NCBI GenBank assembly: GCA_022570795.1
Contig: JAKUDP010000012.1
Coordinates: 1,612,001 to 1,676,000 of the forward strand
DNA: 64,000 nt
Direction: 5' to 3'
Origin: Sphaerulina vaccinii
Taxonomy: Eukaryota; Ascomycota; Dothideomycetes; Mycosphaerellales; Mycosphaerellaceae
Shown here: piece by piece, positions 20,490-31,638 of the stretch
Layout of the letters: each line of letters starts with the position of its first letter
Position numbering within the stretch: position 1 is the first letter of the stretch
Program-made: the position numbers and the translations under genes
Notes under the pieces: generated by a model
Told to the model about the DNA's origin: nothing
Seen by the model: only the letters and a program-made list of their open reading frames with translations
Database searches by the model: none

Positions 20490-21451
20490 CCTGTCTCACG
20501 TATGCGTGCCGATGGTACTGAGGTCCTGATGATGTTGTTTGTCTGCTTGATCTCACCAAAGTCGCCTTCGAAGATACATTCCTTCTTGGGGCAACCGAGG
20601 TAATATCGCGCCATCTTCTGGAAGATGATTATCGAGACGCGCCATTCGCGAAAATGATGTTCGGTGCATCTTCACGAGACTCTTCGACGCGCAGAAGGTC
20701 GCGACGAACTGTTTCCATCTCTTGCGAAGTCTCCAGGACGCTTGGGACGAGCAGGGAGCATGGATCAATTCGTTCTGATGGCAGAGCCAAAATTAGCAAC
20801 CCGGAGACTTCTTCTCCTCCACTTCAGCCTCTTCCTTCCCACTCCTTCTACCAGAACATTAACACAGGTGACATCGTCCGACCAGCTATACATTTACGTA
20901 CACAAAAGACTCCATCGGGACCTATGCGAAGATGGCGCAGCGGTGATCGCGACGCTCAGCGCCAGAAGCACTTCCTGACAATGCAACATTCTCTGCTATG
21001 TCTCACATTAGCGTTACATAAGGCCTTCCATACTGCCTTTCATCGTCATACAGGATCTCAATACGAAGGAAATCGCTAAGTCGTACTGTGGCATGCCGAC
21101 CATGAAGCTCATTTAGACTGATCAGCATAGGGCATGACACCATTTCAGCTTAGCAAACAGCACATGGTATCCCAATGCAGCAAACTGTGAGTACAGCTGA
21201 CCACAGGATCAGGCACAATCCATCTCTGTCTATACTGTGTCGACCATGGTGTCTTGCACTGCCTCGCGACCAGAATGATTGCACAATACGAGCCAGAGCT
21301 AGTGATATCGAACAGACATATAAGAGAAAGATGTTCGCCTTGGACTAGAGATCATATCATCACCACCATCACTTAATCCAGCAGCCTTACAACCAAGAGC
21401 CCACCCAACACAGCATCAACTTTGGCCTTTCACAACATAAACCAATTCAAG
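20490..21451. other. Intergenic with a short coding-like minus-strand stretch
   Basis: On the minus strand, about 20835-20640 reads ...LALPSERIDPCSLLVPSVLETSQEMETVRRDLL... and ends at a TAA near 20639. It looks coding (C-ending codons, no odd residues) but has no start or family, so it may be a relic or an exon of a gene I cannot assemble. The plus-strand frame 20654-21079 is a shadow. 21300-21451 contains a TATAAGAGAAAG element (about 21318) and a CA-rich leader of the next gene. Confidence 0.3.
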
Positions 21452-21877
21452 ATGCGATACTCAACAGTCCTCGCCATCCTGGCTACAGCCACCAGCTCTC
21501 TCGCTGTCCCACTCTCTGCACGCTCGAACACCTGGACCATGCAAAGCTTCCAGCGCATCTGCGCCACCGACGGCGGCCCATGCAACTACAGCTACGCCAT
21601 CAATGTCAACGATGGTTCAGCACCAACCGAGTGCGCCTACACCATCACTGGCTCCATTGAAGATCCACCAGCACGCAAGACTTACCAAGACATCTACTGC
21701 GGAGACTTCAGAATCGGCAGCACCTGGTCTGGGCAGTTCGGAGATGACCAGGGATTCCAGACCTTGAGCGTTGTCAGGGGCGCAGAGATTATCTATCCTG
21801 CTTACACTGATGCTCAGTTGGCCAGCGGAGCTGTTGTTACGCCAGACCAGAGCTATGAGACTCAGGCTCTCCCTTAG
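21452..21877 (+). CDS. Small secreted cysteine-containing protein (elicitor/effector-like)
   Basis: I start at the ATG at 21452, because it gives a classic signal peptide (MRYSTVLAILATATSSLA, cleaved before VPLSARS). The in-frame ATG at 21422 would add ten polar residues. The mature part is about 120 residues, with WTMQSFQRIC, DGGPCNYSY, PTECAYTITG and DIYCGDF, so four cysteines probably form two disulfides, and a predicted beta-rich fold. The pattern recalls the small secreted hypersensitive-response-inducing proteins of plant-associated ascomycetes (Hrip2-type). That link is from memory and untested. A TATA-like element lies about 130 bp upstream. Confidence 0.72.
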   Translation: MRYSTVLAILATATSSLAVPLSARSNTWTMQSFQRICATDGGPCNYSYAINVNDGSAPTECAYTITGSIEDPPARKTYQDIYCGDFRIGSTWSGQFGDDQGFQTLSVVRGAEIIYPAYTDAQLASGAVVTPDQSYETQALP

Positions 21878-22046
21878 TCGGAGCGAGACGGATGAAGAGA
21901 TTTGCATGGGTTCAGGCGTTTGCATGATAGCATATGATATGAAGTATTGATATAGTCACTCCTTAATGATAATGTACTGTCCAACTTGATGCCATTCTTG
22001 TCTTGCTTCATCGCATCACTCAAACCAGGCATTTGACTCCAGCCCA

Positions 22047-22439
22047 TCATCTGCCCCCAATCTGTCCCGCCTTTCTGATCATCTCGTCCAAACTCATAGG
22101 CTTATTCAAGATATCGGTCAAATCATCTCCACCAGGAGTCATCTGCCGCCTCGCAGTAGCGAAGTCCTCTTGATCCTCAGATGATAATGCTCTCAATGCC
22201 GCCACACAGTTTGCTGCTCCTCTGACTCGTCTTCTGCGCTCAGCCTCGTCAGGTGCACTCGGTCTGTCCAGTGAGGTCCTGTCCGGAGTGGCTTTGAGAG
22301 CGCCAGTGCCTTTGAGGAAGCCTGCGCGTTGTGATGCTGGCATGCGAGCGAGCATATCGGCGTCTGTGAGACCGCCGGCTTGTCTGATTTCTTCGGCTTC
22401 GTTGAGCATCTGCTCGGCTACTTGTGCGAGAGTTGCCAT
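22047..22439 (-). CDS. Hypothetical 130-aa helical protein
   Basis: The ATG at 22439 (MATLAQVAEQMLNEAEEIR) begins a single-exon frame to 22047. The product is helical and charged: Ala/Glu-rich N terminus, DADMLARMPASQRAGFL, an Arg cluster (AERRRRVRG), then DILNKPMSLDEMIRKAG at the end. It has no signal peptide and no recognised domain. The frame is open upstream to 22646, but those codons read as leader, and the chosen ATG starts the clearly coding part. Confidence 0.5.
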   Translation of the reverse strand: MATLAQVAEQMLNEAEEIRQAGGLTDADMLARMPASQRAGFLKGTGALKATPDRTSLDRPSAPDEAERRRRVRGAANCVAALRALSSEDQEDFATARRQMTPGGDDLTDILNKPMSLDEMIRKAGQIGGR

Positions 22440-22967
22440 GTTGGATTGTCTTGTGGATTTGAGCCTTTGACCGAGTTCGAGGTTATGGAGAAGAGAAGAA
22501 GAGGTCAAGGTACTAAAGAAGTGCGGAACATATATGCTCATGGACCCTTTGCTAGTGGGACCCTGGTCAACAGTCCGAGTTGTTGTCGGATTAACAGTTC
22601 TCGTTAACAAGACAACAACTCTAAATGAAGCCATGGATAAAGTCATGGATAACGATGTGATGCTATGCTACCGAGGAACCAATCTCAACGACTCTACCTT
22701 CCGGCAAAGCGACCAACCATATAGTGACCGCCACACATGAAGCACTAGGAATGTGGATGTGATCAATGATACACTATATTGTACATCAGCGTCATGCCAA
22801 CTCAACAGACACTCAGCGTATCTAGTCTGGCGGGTAACTGTATCGACATCTATGCCTAATACCGTGATAGGGTAACTTGTGAACCCTAGCATATCGTTCG
22901 AGCCGTGCTCTCATAACGTCTGTCCCACTGCAGTCATTCGTCTATCTGTTACCGGAACGACAACACC
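22440..22967. other. Intergenic between a small gene and the 3' end of RPN1
   Basis: No gene is seen. 22440-22646 is the presumed promoter of the minus-strand gene ending at 22047. The rest has no repeat or RNA structure I can recognise. Confidence 0.4.
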
Positions 22968-25783
22968 TCAAGGCTTTTCCCACTCAGGATTCTGTAGAGA
23001 TGTTAGCTTTGCGCAAGCGAAGTGCATGTCAAATCGAGAGAACTCACCTTCTTCACTATGCAAATGCCCTCCATCGTATTGGCCACTGACAACCACTCCT
23101 CGTCCTCAAGTTCTGCACGCTCGCCATGCCCAAGAAGAACTGGTGTCGACTGTGTCTGCCACCCAGTGATAGTCTTCGGTCGCCCTGCTTGTCCAACGAC
23201 ATCCACTGCTTGACCGACACGTACATTGACCTGAATAGGCTTGAGTTCTTCGTCCAATGTGATGAGGAAGCGCGGATTCATGGCAATCGCCAGGTGGTAG
23301 AGCAAGTAGTGGTGCTCGCCCAGGATGAATGCTTTCGGGTTCTCGATGAGCGAAATGGCGACAGTGAGCAAACCAGCCGCGGACACTCTTGATAGCACCG
23401 TGCGATCTGTGTGGAAGGGGCTGATGGACAATGTACCCTTGCCCATGTGAAGCAGACCCTGCGCAATGCGGACCATGAAGAGTGCACTCGGATCGCGGTG
23501 ATAGTATGAAGCAAGCTGTCGCAGAAGCTGCGCAAGACGTGCGTTGTTCGTTCCAGCTCCGACCATACCCATTGCGAAGATGGCATTGACTGCGACGTCA
23601 ACATCATTGTCGTGCGAGTATCGTGATAACGTGTCGTAGATCTTCATCTGAGGGTTCGACACGCTGATGAGACCCATGGCAAGAGGTACTGCTTTCCGGA
23701 TATTAGGTTCGCCGTAGTGCATCAAGTGGCCGAATTGTCGAAGCACCATCTCTTGGCCAATGTCTTCACCCATCGCCACAAGAGCCAATCCGAGCACAGC
23801 ATATGCTTGAACGAGCTGCTCGCCAGCAATGTCCTTCTTCTCCTCCTCGCCATCCTTCTTCTCTGCTTCTTCATCATCGTCCTTGTCCTCCTTCTCCTCG
23901 ATGTGGTCGTTGCAGATGTGAAGAAGCTGTTGCAGCTTGAGCACAGCACCTGTACCTGCCCAAGCGCACATTTCGATGAGGACTGACGCAGGCTTCGACA
24001 TTGGATGGTCAATTGCCTTGAGCGTCTCGAGAATAACATCAACCTCTTCTTGCTGCCCGAAGTACAACACGGCGAGTCCCAAAGTCATGAAGCGCGTCCA
24101 CTTGTCTTTGAGCTGCTTGTTTCTGTCTTCGTCGAGGAAAGTCTCAATGATAGCTTCGCTGACATCGGAGTGTGCGGTGCCGACGAATACCAGGCCAAGA
24201 GAGAGTGCAGCAGAGGCAGACAGTTGCATATCCAGACCAGTATCTCTGACGAGCGGAAGGAGGATCTCGAGAACACCCTCATTATTCGAGCCAGCGTATG
24301 CCAGACCAAGACCGAGTATGCGCGCCACCTTATCGGGGACGGTCTTGCCCTCAAAGTCGCCAAGGAGTGCCAGAGTTGGGTCGCCCTCCACTTTGACTCC
24401 AGCATTCATAACACCCATCGCCAGAGCAGCGCCTGCCTTGATCTTGTCTTCTTGCACGTAAGTGTACGCATCGATCTTGTCCAATCCCAATTCCACGTCC
24501 CACAGAAGAAGCATACCTGCAGATGCCGCAGCAGACAGCATGCCCTCTTCTTTGACCTTCCACACCCAGGACTGCTTAACTCCACCTTCCACCAACATCA
24601 GCTTATCTTGTCCAAAGCCAGCGTTGACGAAAGCGTTTACAAATGTCGAGGCCAAATTGTGTCGCGCAGAATCAGTGTTAGTCAAGCCCGCGGTCCGATT
24701 CGACTCCAGGTGTGACTTGTAGATGTCCTCAGGAATCTTTGGATCTAGCACGTTCAGCTCTTTCGCCAGCGACTTGTAGTATGTTGGCAGTCTTGTGTTG
24801 TTCAAACATTCCTGCAGCTCCTCGTCATTCGCATCGTCGCCGTCGAGTTCGATCGAGATTCGTTGTCGGGCAAGGAGGAAGGCTAATTGGCACTTTGTCG
24901 ACTTGTCAGGCGCGGCGTTGAAGTCGGACTTGATGAGTTCGAGATCGTTTAGCTTGATCGCGAGGGAGATGGCTTGCGTGTACTGCTTGTACTGCAGGTA
25001 GACGTCGTGCGCTGTTCGGAGGAAGCGGTCGTTGTCGGGATATGTGAGCAGTGGCACCATTGATGCCATGTAGAGGCAGACTCGGCTGTATGTGTTCTCG
25101 TCGAGGTGTTCTTTGATGTGCTCGATCATCTCAAGCTCTGATAGAATGTCAACGGCATCAGCCTCAGCGTTGTGCTTGAGGAAGAACGGCACGAGCACCA
25201 GCGCGAGCGATGTGATGTCTTCCGAGTCCTTCTCCTCCTGCTGTCGGATCTCATACTCCTGTCCAATCTCGAGAGCGAGATGGCGCATGTACTCGTGACC
25301 CCACGAACCGATGTCTGTGCCCGGCGCGAGCAGTCGGTACTTCAGTGTGTCTCTTCGGCCCTCATCGTCGGAGTATGTCATGCCCAGCACGGACAATGTG
25401 TCTGCCAGTGAGTCCTTGTTGGCGCTCTTTGGCCACTTCTCGTATGCTTCGACAAGCTTATCGTAGTGTGGTCGCAGGAACTTGAGCGGCTTGGGCACAG
25501 CCGTCATGGAACTCGTCGACGTTTTGATGCTGGTCTTGATGGCTTCCAGCGCCGCCTTGTACAGCGAGTGGTCTGACTCCGTTAATCGCTCCACAAGCAT
25601 ATCCAGCTCGTCCTTGAGCTTCTGGTCTTCCTCGCTCAACTCCTCTGGCGCCAGATCGAGCCCGTCATCCTTCTTTGCATCTTTGCCATCAGCGCCTTTC
25701 ACGCCATTTGCCTGCTTTGCATCTTCCGCCTTGCCCTTGCCCTTATTGTCAACGGTCTTGGGCTTCTCCGCCTCCTTCGCCAT
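22968..25783 (-). CDS. rpn1: 26S proteasome regulatory subunit RPN1 (PSMD2)
   Basis: The main exon is 25783-23048. A 56 bp intron (22992-23047, GTGAGT...CTACAG with GCTAAC branch point) leads to a 24-nt last exon encoding NPEWEKP and the stop. The total is 919 residues, normal for RPN1. The N terminus is charged, followed by EELSEEDQKLKDELDMLVERL. The centre has proteasome/cyclosome repeats such as ASAALSLGLVFVG and RKAVPLAMGLISVSNP, and the C terminus reads TPVLLGHGERAELEDEEW. RPN1 is the base subunit that binds ubiquitin, UBL shuttle receptors and Ubp6. Reading through the intron would add a false tail (VSSLDLTCT...). It is divergent from rio2. Confidence 0.97.
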
Positions 25784-26149
25784 GCTGAAAGGTCACGAGA
25801 GCTGTCGGTGAGTGTTTGCTTGACCTTATCCAGCTGTCGGTGTGGCGATCAGAAAAGGTATAGGCTGAGTTGTATCAGTCACTCAAGGAAGAGACAGACG
25901 GGCGCTTTCAAAAGATGATTGTTGGATGTCGCCTGTACGATGGGAAAGGACGAGTTGATGAGTGTTTGGTGTTTGGTGAGCTGTGAACGAACGCGTTGCT
26001 GCTGGTCGCCTGCTGCTTGGTGATCATCAGAGTTCGGGGAAGGTACGGCTCAGGCCGCCTCTAGCTCGGACAGCGACATCACTGCAATTTTCTGGTCCTT
26101 GTCACATGCGAAATGCAAAGACGATCTCGAGATCTCGTAGATTGTCAAG
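25784..26149. promoter_or_regulatory. Shared 366-bp divergent promoter, rpn1/rio2
   Basis: The start codons of rpn1 (minus) and rio2 (plus) are 366 bp apart with no frame between them. I looked for the proteasome control element GGTGGCAAA and did not find an exact copy. The intervals hold GGTGTGGCGATC and TTTCAAAAG-type sequence only. A bidirectional promoter is inferred from spacing. Confidence 0.5.
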
Positions 26150-27603
26150 ATGAAGCTCGATACAGGCGCGTTGCGCTATTTGACAAGTGAAGACTGGCGC
26201 GTACTGGCCGCAGTAGGTTCATTTCTGTGATCAATCAAAGTTTGGCATACTGAGAAGAATTGTGATAGTTCGAGCAAGGAAGCAAGAATCATGAAGTCGT
26301 CCCAACACCACTCATCCAATCCATCTCTGGCCTAAGAGGAGGCAGTGGCATTCACAAGAACATCTCAAATCTAGCCAAAGTAGGACTGATCGCGAAAGTG
26401 AAGAATGCAAGATGTAAGCTGTTCTTTGATGCCGCATCGTTGAGCAATTGAGCAATTGCCACACAGTGAAGCTCGTATGCTAATATATGACCAGATGATG
26501 GCTATCGCCTTACATACGGCGGTCTCGATTACCTCGCGCTCAACGCTCATCGAAGATCAAACACAATCTTCTCACTTGGCAACCAGATTGGCGTTGGTAA
26601 AGAATCCGACATTTACATCACAGCATCGCCCGAAGGCCGTCAACAAGTCCTTAAACTTCACCGTTTGGGACGAATCTCCTTCCGCACAGTCAAAGCCAAC
26701 CGCGATTACCTGCGAAAGTCTGGACCTTCTGGTACAGGCGACTGGAAGTACCTCTCTCGCCTCGCAGCTCACAAAGAGTATGAGTTTATGCGTGTGCTTT
26801 ACAGAGAAGGCTTCCCCATCCCAGAACCACTAGCATGGAGTCGCCACACAGTCGTAATGGAGTTCATCGATTCTTTCCCACTGCGTATGGTTGATGAAGT
26901 TGGAGATCCTGGAACGCTGTACGCCGAGCTTATGGACCTGATCGTGCGACTTGCACAAAGAGGTCTGATTCATGGCGATTTCAACGAGTTCAACATTCTC
27001 ATCAAGGAGAAGACGAGAGAAGATGGCACAGTTCAGGTCATTCCGATCCTGATTGACTTCCCGCAAACGGTGAGTACGAATCATGCGAATGCTCAGTTCT
27101 ACTTCGATCGAGATGTGGCTTGCGTGAAGAGATACTTTGAGCGGAGATTCAAGTACACGAGTGATGCCAAAGGACCTACTTTCAAGGATGCTTTGAAGGG
27201 CGCGGATCCGGAGAGAAGGTTGGACATCGAAGTGGAAGCTAGTGGATTCTCCAAGAAGATGATGAAGGAGAGTGAGAGGTTCTTGGATGGGACGCATACG
27301 GAAGCTGAGGCTGCTGATGAAGAAGAAGACGAGGATGAGGATGATGAAGAAGCAGAAGAGGACGAGGAGGAAGGACCACCTGAGCAGGAGGTCGAACAAG
27401 CAGCCGAAGAGCCTCAGAATGCGCAAGCGAGGAGCACGGAACTAGCTGAAGGGCTTGAGAGTTTGTCGGTCGAGGACGACGCTGCTGTGAAGATGCGCAA
27501 CCTGGCGAACTTTGGCCTTCAGCCGATAGAGCTGTCGCAGGAACCTGATGTGGTGGCGGAGAAGGTGCGTACGAAGAAGAAGGCAACGGGATGGATGATA
27601 TGA
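26150..27603 (+). CDS. rio2: RIO-type serine kinase RIO2, 40S ribosome maturation
   Basis: Three exons, 26150-26212, 26269-26413 and 26495-27603, encode 438 residues. The introns are 56 bp (GTAGGT...GATAG) and 81 bp (GTAAGC...ACCAG). The N-terminal winged helix reads MKLDTGALRYLTSEDWRVL, then GSKNHEVVP, GGSGIHKNISNLAKVGLI and YRLTYGGLDYLAL. Kinase elements are the P-loop GVGKESDIY (about residue 101), the catalytic HGDFNEFNIL (about 228) and the metal-binding LIDFPQ (about 255). A Glu/Asp-rich stretch (about 343-378) and a basic C terminus (KVRTKKKATGWMI) follow. RIO2 acts in cytoplasmic pre-40S maturation. Without the two small 5' exons the winged helix would be missed. Confidence 0.96.
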
Positions 27604-28085
27604 GCAGGCGTGCGATTTGAAGTGCTGCGATCGATATCTCTGTCGGCATCCGCTGCATATGCCCCTCGGCATACGATATCTGGTCGCCTGGTCTCAGCGG
27701 CAGCATGGAGATGTTGTCTTGATCTACCGCTATTGCTCGGAGTCGTTGCACGTTTTGGTCGTGGCGACTGATACGTTCGACAGCGCTGCCGAAGAGTGAA
27801 AACACTGTAACCAGCAGTATCCAGTGAGTATTGGCCACACTATACATGTTCTCTTCTGTTAAGATCGCGTTATGTTGTCTGCTTCTTTCCTCGTGTATCG
27901 CCAACGGCTGCTGTCCAAGGCAGCCACGCGAACTTCGCGCTAAGGACGAGCTCCTTCAAAAGTTCGACCTCGAAAACAAAGTCACCTCCTGACAACAACA
28001 TCGCATTCCGCATTTACAGAGCGAAATTTGCAAAGACTGACATTACCACCACGCAGACTTCCAACAACATCACGCAATCATCACC
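27604..28085. other. Intergenic between rio2 and the SET-domain gene
   Basis: No gene is seen. The final ~100 bp (CACCACGCAGACTTCCAACAACATCACGC-type, A/C-rich) is the leader of the SET gene. Confidence 0.45.
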
Positions 28086-29633
28086 ATGGGTGACGACGCC
28101 GCCACCGCCCTCAGCACGACTCTGAACCACGTGCTGTTCTTCCTAGACACGAGCAAAAGCCAGAAGCAGGACGAGACTCCGTCGCCAACCGACTCGACGA
28201 CCACCAATGATAGCGCATTGACGGACGCCAGTAAGACGAGCGGCACGTCCACCGTGATTATGACTCCCGACCAGAGCACTCGCGCTTCCAGCCCGGCCTC
28301 GCAGCACGAGAATGATCGCGATGCTTCCAAAACCACCTCGCCGCTCAAGGCTGACGCGCCAACATTCGTCCCGATGATAGCCACCGTTCGCGCCAAACCA
28401 CCAATGTTCGAGCAGCGTCTGGTCGCAGGAAAGGGGCTCGGACTCTTCGCCCGCCGCAACATCTCGCGCGGGACTCTGATTCTCCACGAGAAGCCATTGC
28501 TCGAGATTCCGCAGAACACCCTTGAGCTCGCATACCACGAGTACTTGAAAATTCCAGTGGATTCCAAGGCCAAATTCGATGCGCTGCACTGCTACCTCCC
28601 ATCGAACATCAATGCTGAGCAAGCTGCCATAATGTGCGCACCGCACTTCAACATCAGCGAGAAGGAGTTGCCGCACTACATTGCCGAGCAAGCTCGTGTC
28701 ATGGGAATCTTCGCATGCAACGACTTTCAGCTCGCTAATGGCCACCTCGGAGTCTTCAACTTCAGCTCACGAATCAACCACTCCTGCATTCCAAATGCCC
28801 ACCACACCAACAACCCAGTGCTAGGTGAAGAGACCATTTACGCTATCTGCGACATCAAGGCTGGCGAGGAGATATTGGTTAATTACCTGGGACCCAGATC
28901 GACTTACGACATGCGTAACACGCGTATTGCGCAGCTCCGCGAGAACTATGGTTTCACTTGCCAGTGCCTTGCCTGCACCGATTCTTCCGGCAGTTCTGAC
29001 CAGAGACGACAGCTCCTCGGTGGCATTTTCTATGGATTGAACGAATATGCTGCTGGCGCTCCGGGAGACAACCATTTCATCCCGAGCTCGCCACAGATGG
29101 CATTGGCACAAGCTGAGGACGGCATCCGTTATCTGATTGAAGAGCAGCTTTTGACGGTTGAGCTCATCAAGGCTTATCGTGTTGCTTCTACTCTCGCCCT
29201 CAACATCCAGAACTTCGACAGAGCGCTTGAGTACGCCTTCGATGAGGAAGAGGTAGAGCGCAACATCCTCGGCCGCGAAGTTGGTGACCTGGAGTGCATC
29301 AATATGGCAGCTACACAGTGGGTTGAGAATGTCTATCTCACTGCTTGTGCTGCTGGGTACAACTACAAGCAGCAGGTCATGCGTCTGCGACCACAGCGAA
29401 TGCAGAACCTGATTGCAAATATCGAGAAGAAGCGTCTTGCTAGAGGAGGAAAGAAGTATCAGAAGCTCAACAGCAAGAAGAGTGGCCATGTCAAGTTGAA
29501 CAACAACAAGAAGAAGCAGGATGGCGACTCGCCCAAGAAGCACTTCTCGCCCAAGAAGAGTTCCCGCAAGAATGGTGGAGCAGATGAGAATATCATGCCT
29601 CCGCCAACCACCGGCGAGAACCAATGGACTTGA
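28086..29633 (+). CDS. SET-domain protein (SMYD/SET5-like lysine methyltransferase)
   Basis: A single exon of 515 residues starts at ATG 28086 in ACC ATG G context. After a disordered Ser/Thr/Asp-rich N terminus comes the split SET domain: GKGLGLFARRNISRGTLI (about 115-132), NFSSRINHSCIPNA (about 221-234, cofactor-binding NHSCxPN core), AGEEILVNYLGPR (Tyr of the active site), then a post-SET-type CQCLACT. A helical C-terminal domain and a Lys/Asn-rich tail (KKYQKLNSKKSG) follow. It should transfer methyl groups from S-adenosylmethionine to lysines. The substrate is unknown. No MYND finger is visible. Confidence 0.88.
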   Translation: MGDDAATALSTTLNHVLFFLDTSKSQKQDETPSPTDSTTTNDSALTDASKTSGTSTVIMTPDQSTRASSPASQHENDRDASKTTSPLKADAPTFVPMIATVRAKPPMFEQRLVAGKGLGLFARRNISRGTLILHEKPLLEIPQNTLELAYHEYLKIPVDSKAKFDALHCYLPSNINAEQAAIMCAPHFNISEKELPHYIAEQARVMGIFACNDFQLANGHLGVFNFSSRINHSCIPNAHHTNNPVLGEETIYAICDIKAGEEILVNYLGPRSTYDMRNTRIAQLRENYGFTCQCLACTDSSGSSDQRRQLLGGIFYGLNEYAAGAPGDNHFIPSSPQMALAQAEDGIRYLIEEQLLTVELIKAYRVASTLALNIQNFDRALEYAFDEEEVERNILGREVGDLECINMAATQWVENVYLTACAAGYNYKQQVMRLRPQRMQNLIANIEKKRLARGGKKYQKLNSKKSGHVKLNNNKKKQDGDSPKKHFSPKKSSRKNGGADENIMPPPTTGENQWT

Positions 29634-30453
29634 TTTGCATATGACAGCAGCTCGAGGCGCACGATCAATCGTCTGAAGATCGTGGTTGATGGATATCTCC
29701 GTGTGTGAGCTCGATAACAGCTCAAGACGGGGCGACAGGATTCTCGTAACGGTGTACAGAGGAAGATGACACTCAAAAGCTTGGGTCCTCACCGCGAGGC
29801 AGATAGTAGTGGCATGTGCTGGTTGTCGGCGTTTCAGTTTCGATACAACGGGTTGGGAACGGTTTGCTTTTGTTTGACACAGGGGCCGAAATGCGAAAAG
29901 AGGAAGTAATGGTGACGAGGTGGACGACTTTGATGAAGAGATTGCTCTTCCAACGTGTAATTAACAACAGACTGAACAGATGCGAATGTTCGATCGATGC
30001 TTTCCTTTCGACTTCTTCCACCTCTCTTGACAGCAGTATATCGCTGTCGTCCGGCTAAATCAACCTTCGACTAAGGCCTCGCTAATCGTCTCCACATTGC
30101 ACGCCAAATTCCGCCAGGACCCTTTTCAATGCTGCCCGCGTCGTCATAGACACGCGAGAAAGTCAGAAAGCTACGCGATGGAACATGATCTAAACATTAC
30201 ACTTACATTTGGGCCATTCCACTTCAAAATATCCTCTTCTGCTCGAGCTGTACCAACGCAAACAATTGCCATTGATAAACGAACGAGGGATTCCAATCTC
30301 ACCTCCGACCACAGCAGATCGTCTTCCATTCGAACAGCAGCAACCATAGCTTCTAAACAGCTCAATCGTCTTTCCCACCACCTACGCTCCCTCTCAGGTT
30401 CAACAACTTATACTACAAACCTCACGCAACAAACCAACAACTGGCTAAGAACA
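29634..30453. other. Intergenic / leader before the flavoprotein gene
   Basis: No separate gene is supported. The frame of the next gene stays open upstream to about 30097, with an in-frame ATG at 30178 (MEHDLNITLTF). This could provide an N-terminal, possibly mitochondrial, extension, but it reads as low-complexity Ser/Thr-rich leader. Confidence 0.4.
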
Positions 30454-31638
30454 ATGACCACCACCGCCAATCCCAACAGTCCGCCCACAAGCGAAGCACC
30501 ATGGAAGAAGCTCTTCAACTCCCACCTTTCCAAAATGGATAGTCCAGAGTTCGTTTTCAGCTCTCTCACTCCCTCGTCACGCTCCGAAGCCCGCGATGGC
30601 AAAACTCCAGTCCCCTACGTCCCTCGAGCACGTTTCTGCATCTTCCGATCTTTCTGGGCCGAACTACCAGAAAACAAACACAATACCGCAGAAAAGAATG
30701 ATCGAGTCTATGAAAGTGATTTGCCTTCTTTCACAACGGATGTGAGAATGCAAAAGACTTTTGAGATATTCGCTTCTAGTGCTGGCAAGGCTGATGATGA
30801 GAGTTTGGTACAAGGGAGTGGTGGTGGTGGGCCTTGTGAGGCTGTTTGGTGGGTTAAATTGCCTGATGAGGGGATTATGATGCAGTGGAGGATTAAAGGT
30901 GAGGCGTATGTTGTTGCTTCACAGGATATTGATGAGGAAGGGGAGGGACAGACTAGTGGGGTTAAGCATGTGAGATCTGAGCTCGGGAGGAGGATGAGAG
31001 TTGTTAAGGAGGAGGGTGCTGAGGGTTGGAGTTGGCAGAAGGAGGTTCGAGGACATTTTGGGAATATTAGTCCTGGGATGAGAGGTGAGTTGTTTTCTTT
31101 CCTTTTGCTTCTTTTCGTGCTGCGAAGTGGCTCTGGGCATGTGTTGGCGGTGCTCTCGATTTTGTGAGGAAGTGGTATCCTTCTCGATCTACCAACAACC
31201 AAGCCATAGCGCCATGCACAACACCGGACAACGTGTCGATCAACTGCATTGGTGTTGGGCGGCAACGCACGAGATACTGATGAGCACTGGCAATCTGGTT
31301 GTTGCATGCAGGTCACGACTCATGGCCAACGCTAGTATCGAGTCCAGCTTGCTTCGCGCATGATAAGCTAACCATTTCGTATCACATATACAGGCTCTTT
31401 CCAGAACCCACCTCCAGGCCAAGCAGTCGACAAACCCTATGACGAGAAGAAGCACCCTATCGGCGAAAAAGTGGAAGATCTCGACCATGCCGTCGCACGA
31501 GAGAACTTCCGTGTCGTGGTCATCAAGCCAGAAGAGGTCGAAAGCGTGGACTTGAGCGATCCTAAGACAGGTCGCAGAGAAGTGTACAAGTTCAACCAGC
31601 AAGATGGTAGCTGGTCTCACGAAACATGCTGGCCATAG
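30454..31638 (+). CDS. Pyridoxamine 5'-phosphate oxidase-like FMN-binding protein (Alr4036 family)
   Basis: Exons 30454-31084 and 31394-31638 encode 291 residues. The intron is 309 bp (GTGAGT...TACAG), several times the usual length here. The product begins MTTTANPNSPP, then has PWKKLFNSHLSKMDSPEFVFSSL, YVPRARFCIFRSFWAELPENKHN, DLPSFTTDVRM, GGGGPCEAVWWVK, MQWRIKGEAYVV, GHFGNISPGMRG and, after the intron, SFQNPPPGQAVDKPYDEK and NFRVVVIKPEEVE. These match the fungal Alr4036-type FMN-binding split-barrel family. Enzymatic activity has not been assigned for the fungal members. An upstream in-frame ATG at 30178 is the alternative start. Confidence 0.9.

Noticed and set aside
25784..26149. Proteasome control element (GGTGGCAAA) in the rpn1 promoter
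   Set aside because: No exact copy is found. Only partial GGTG-type matches are present.
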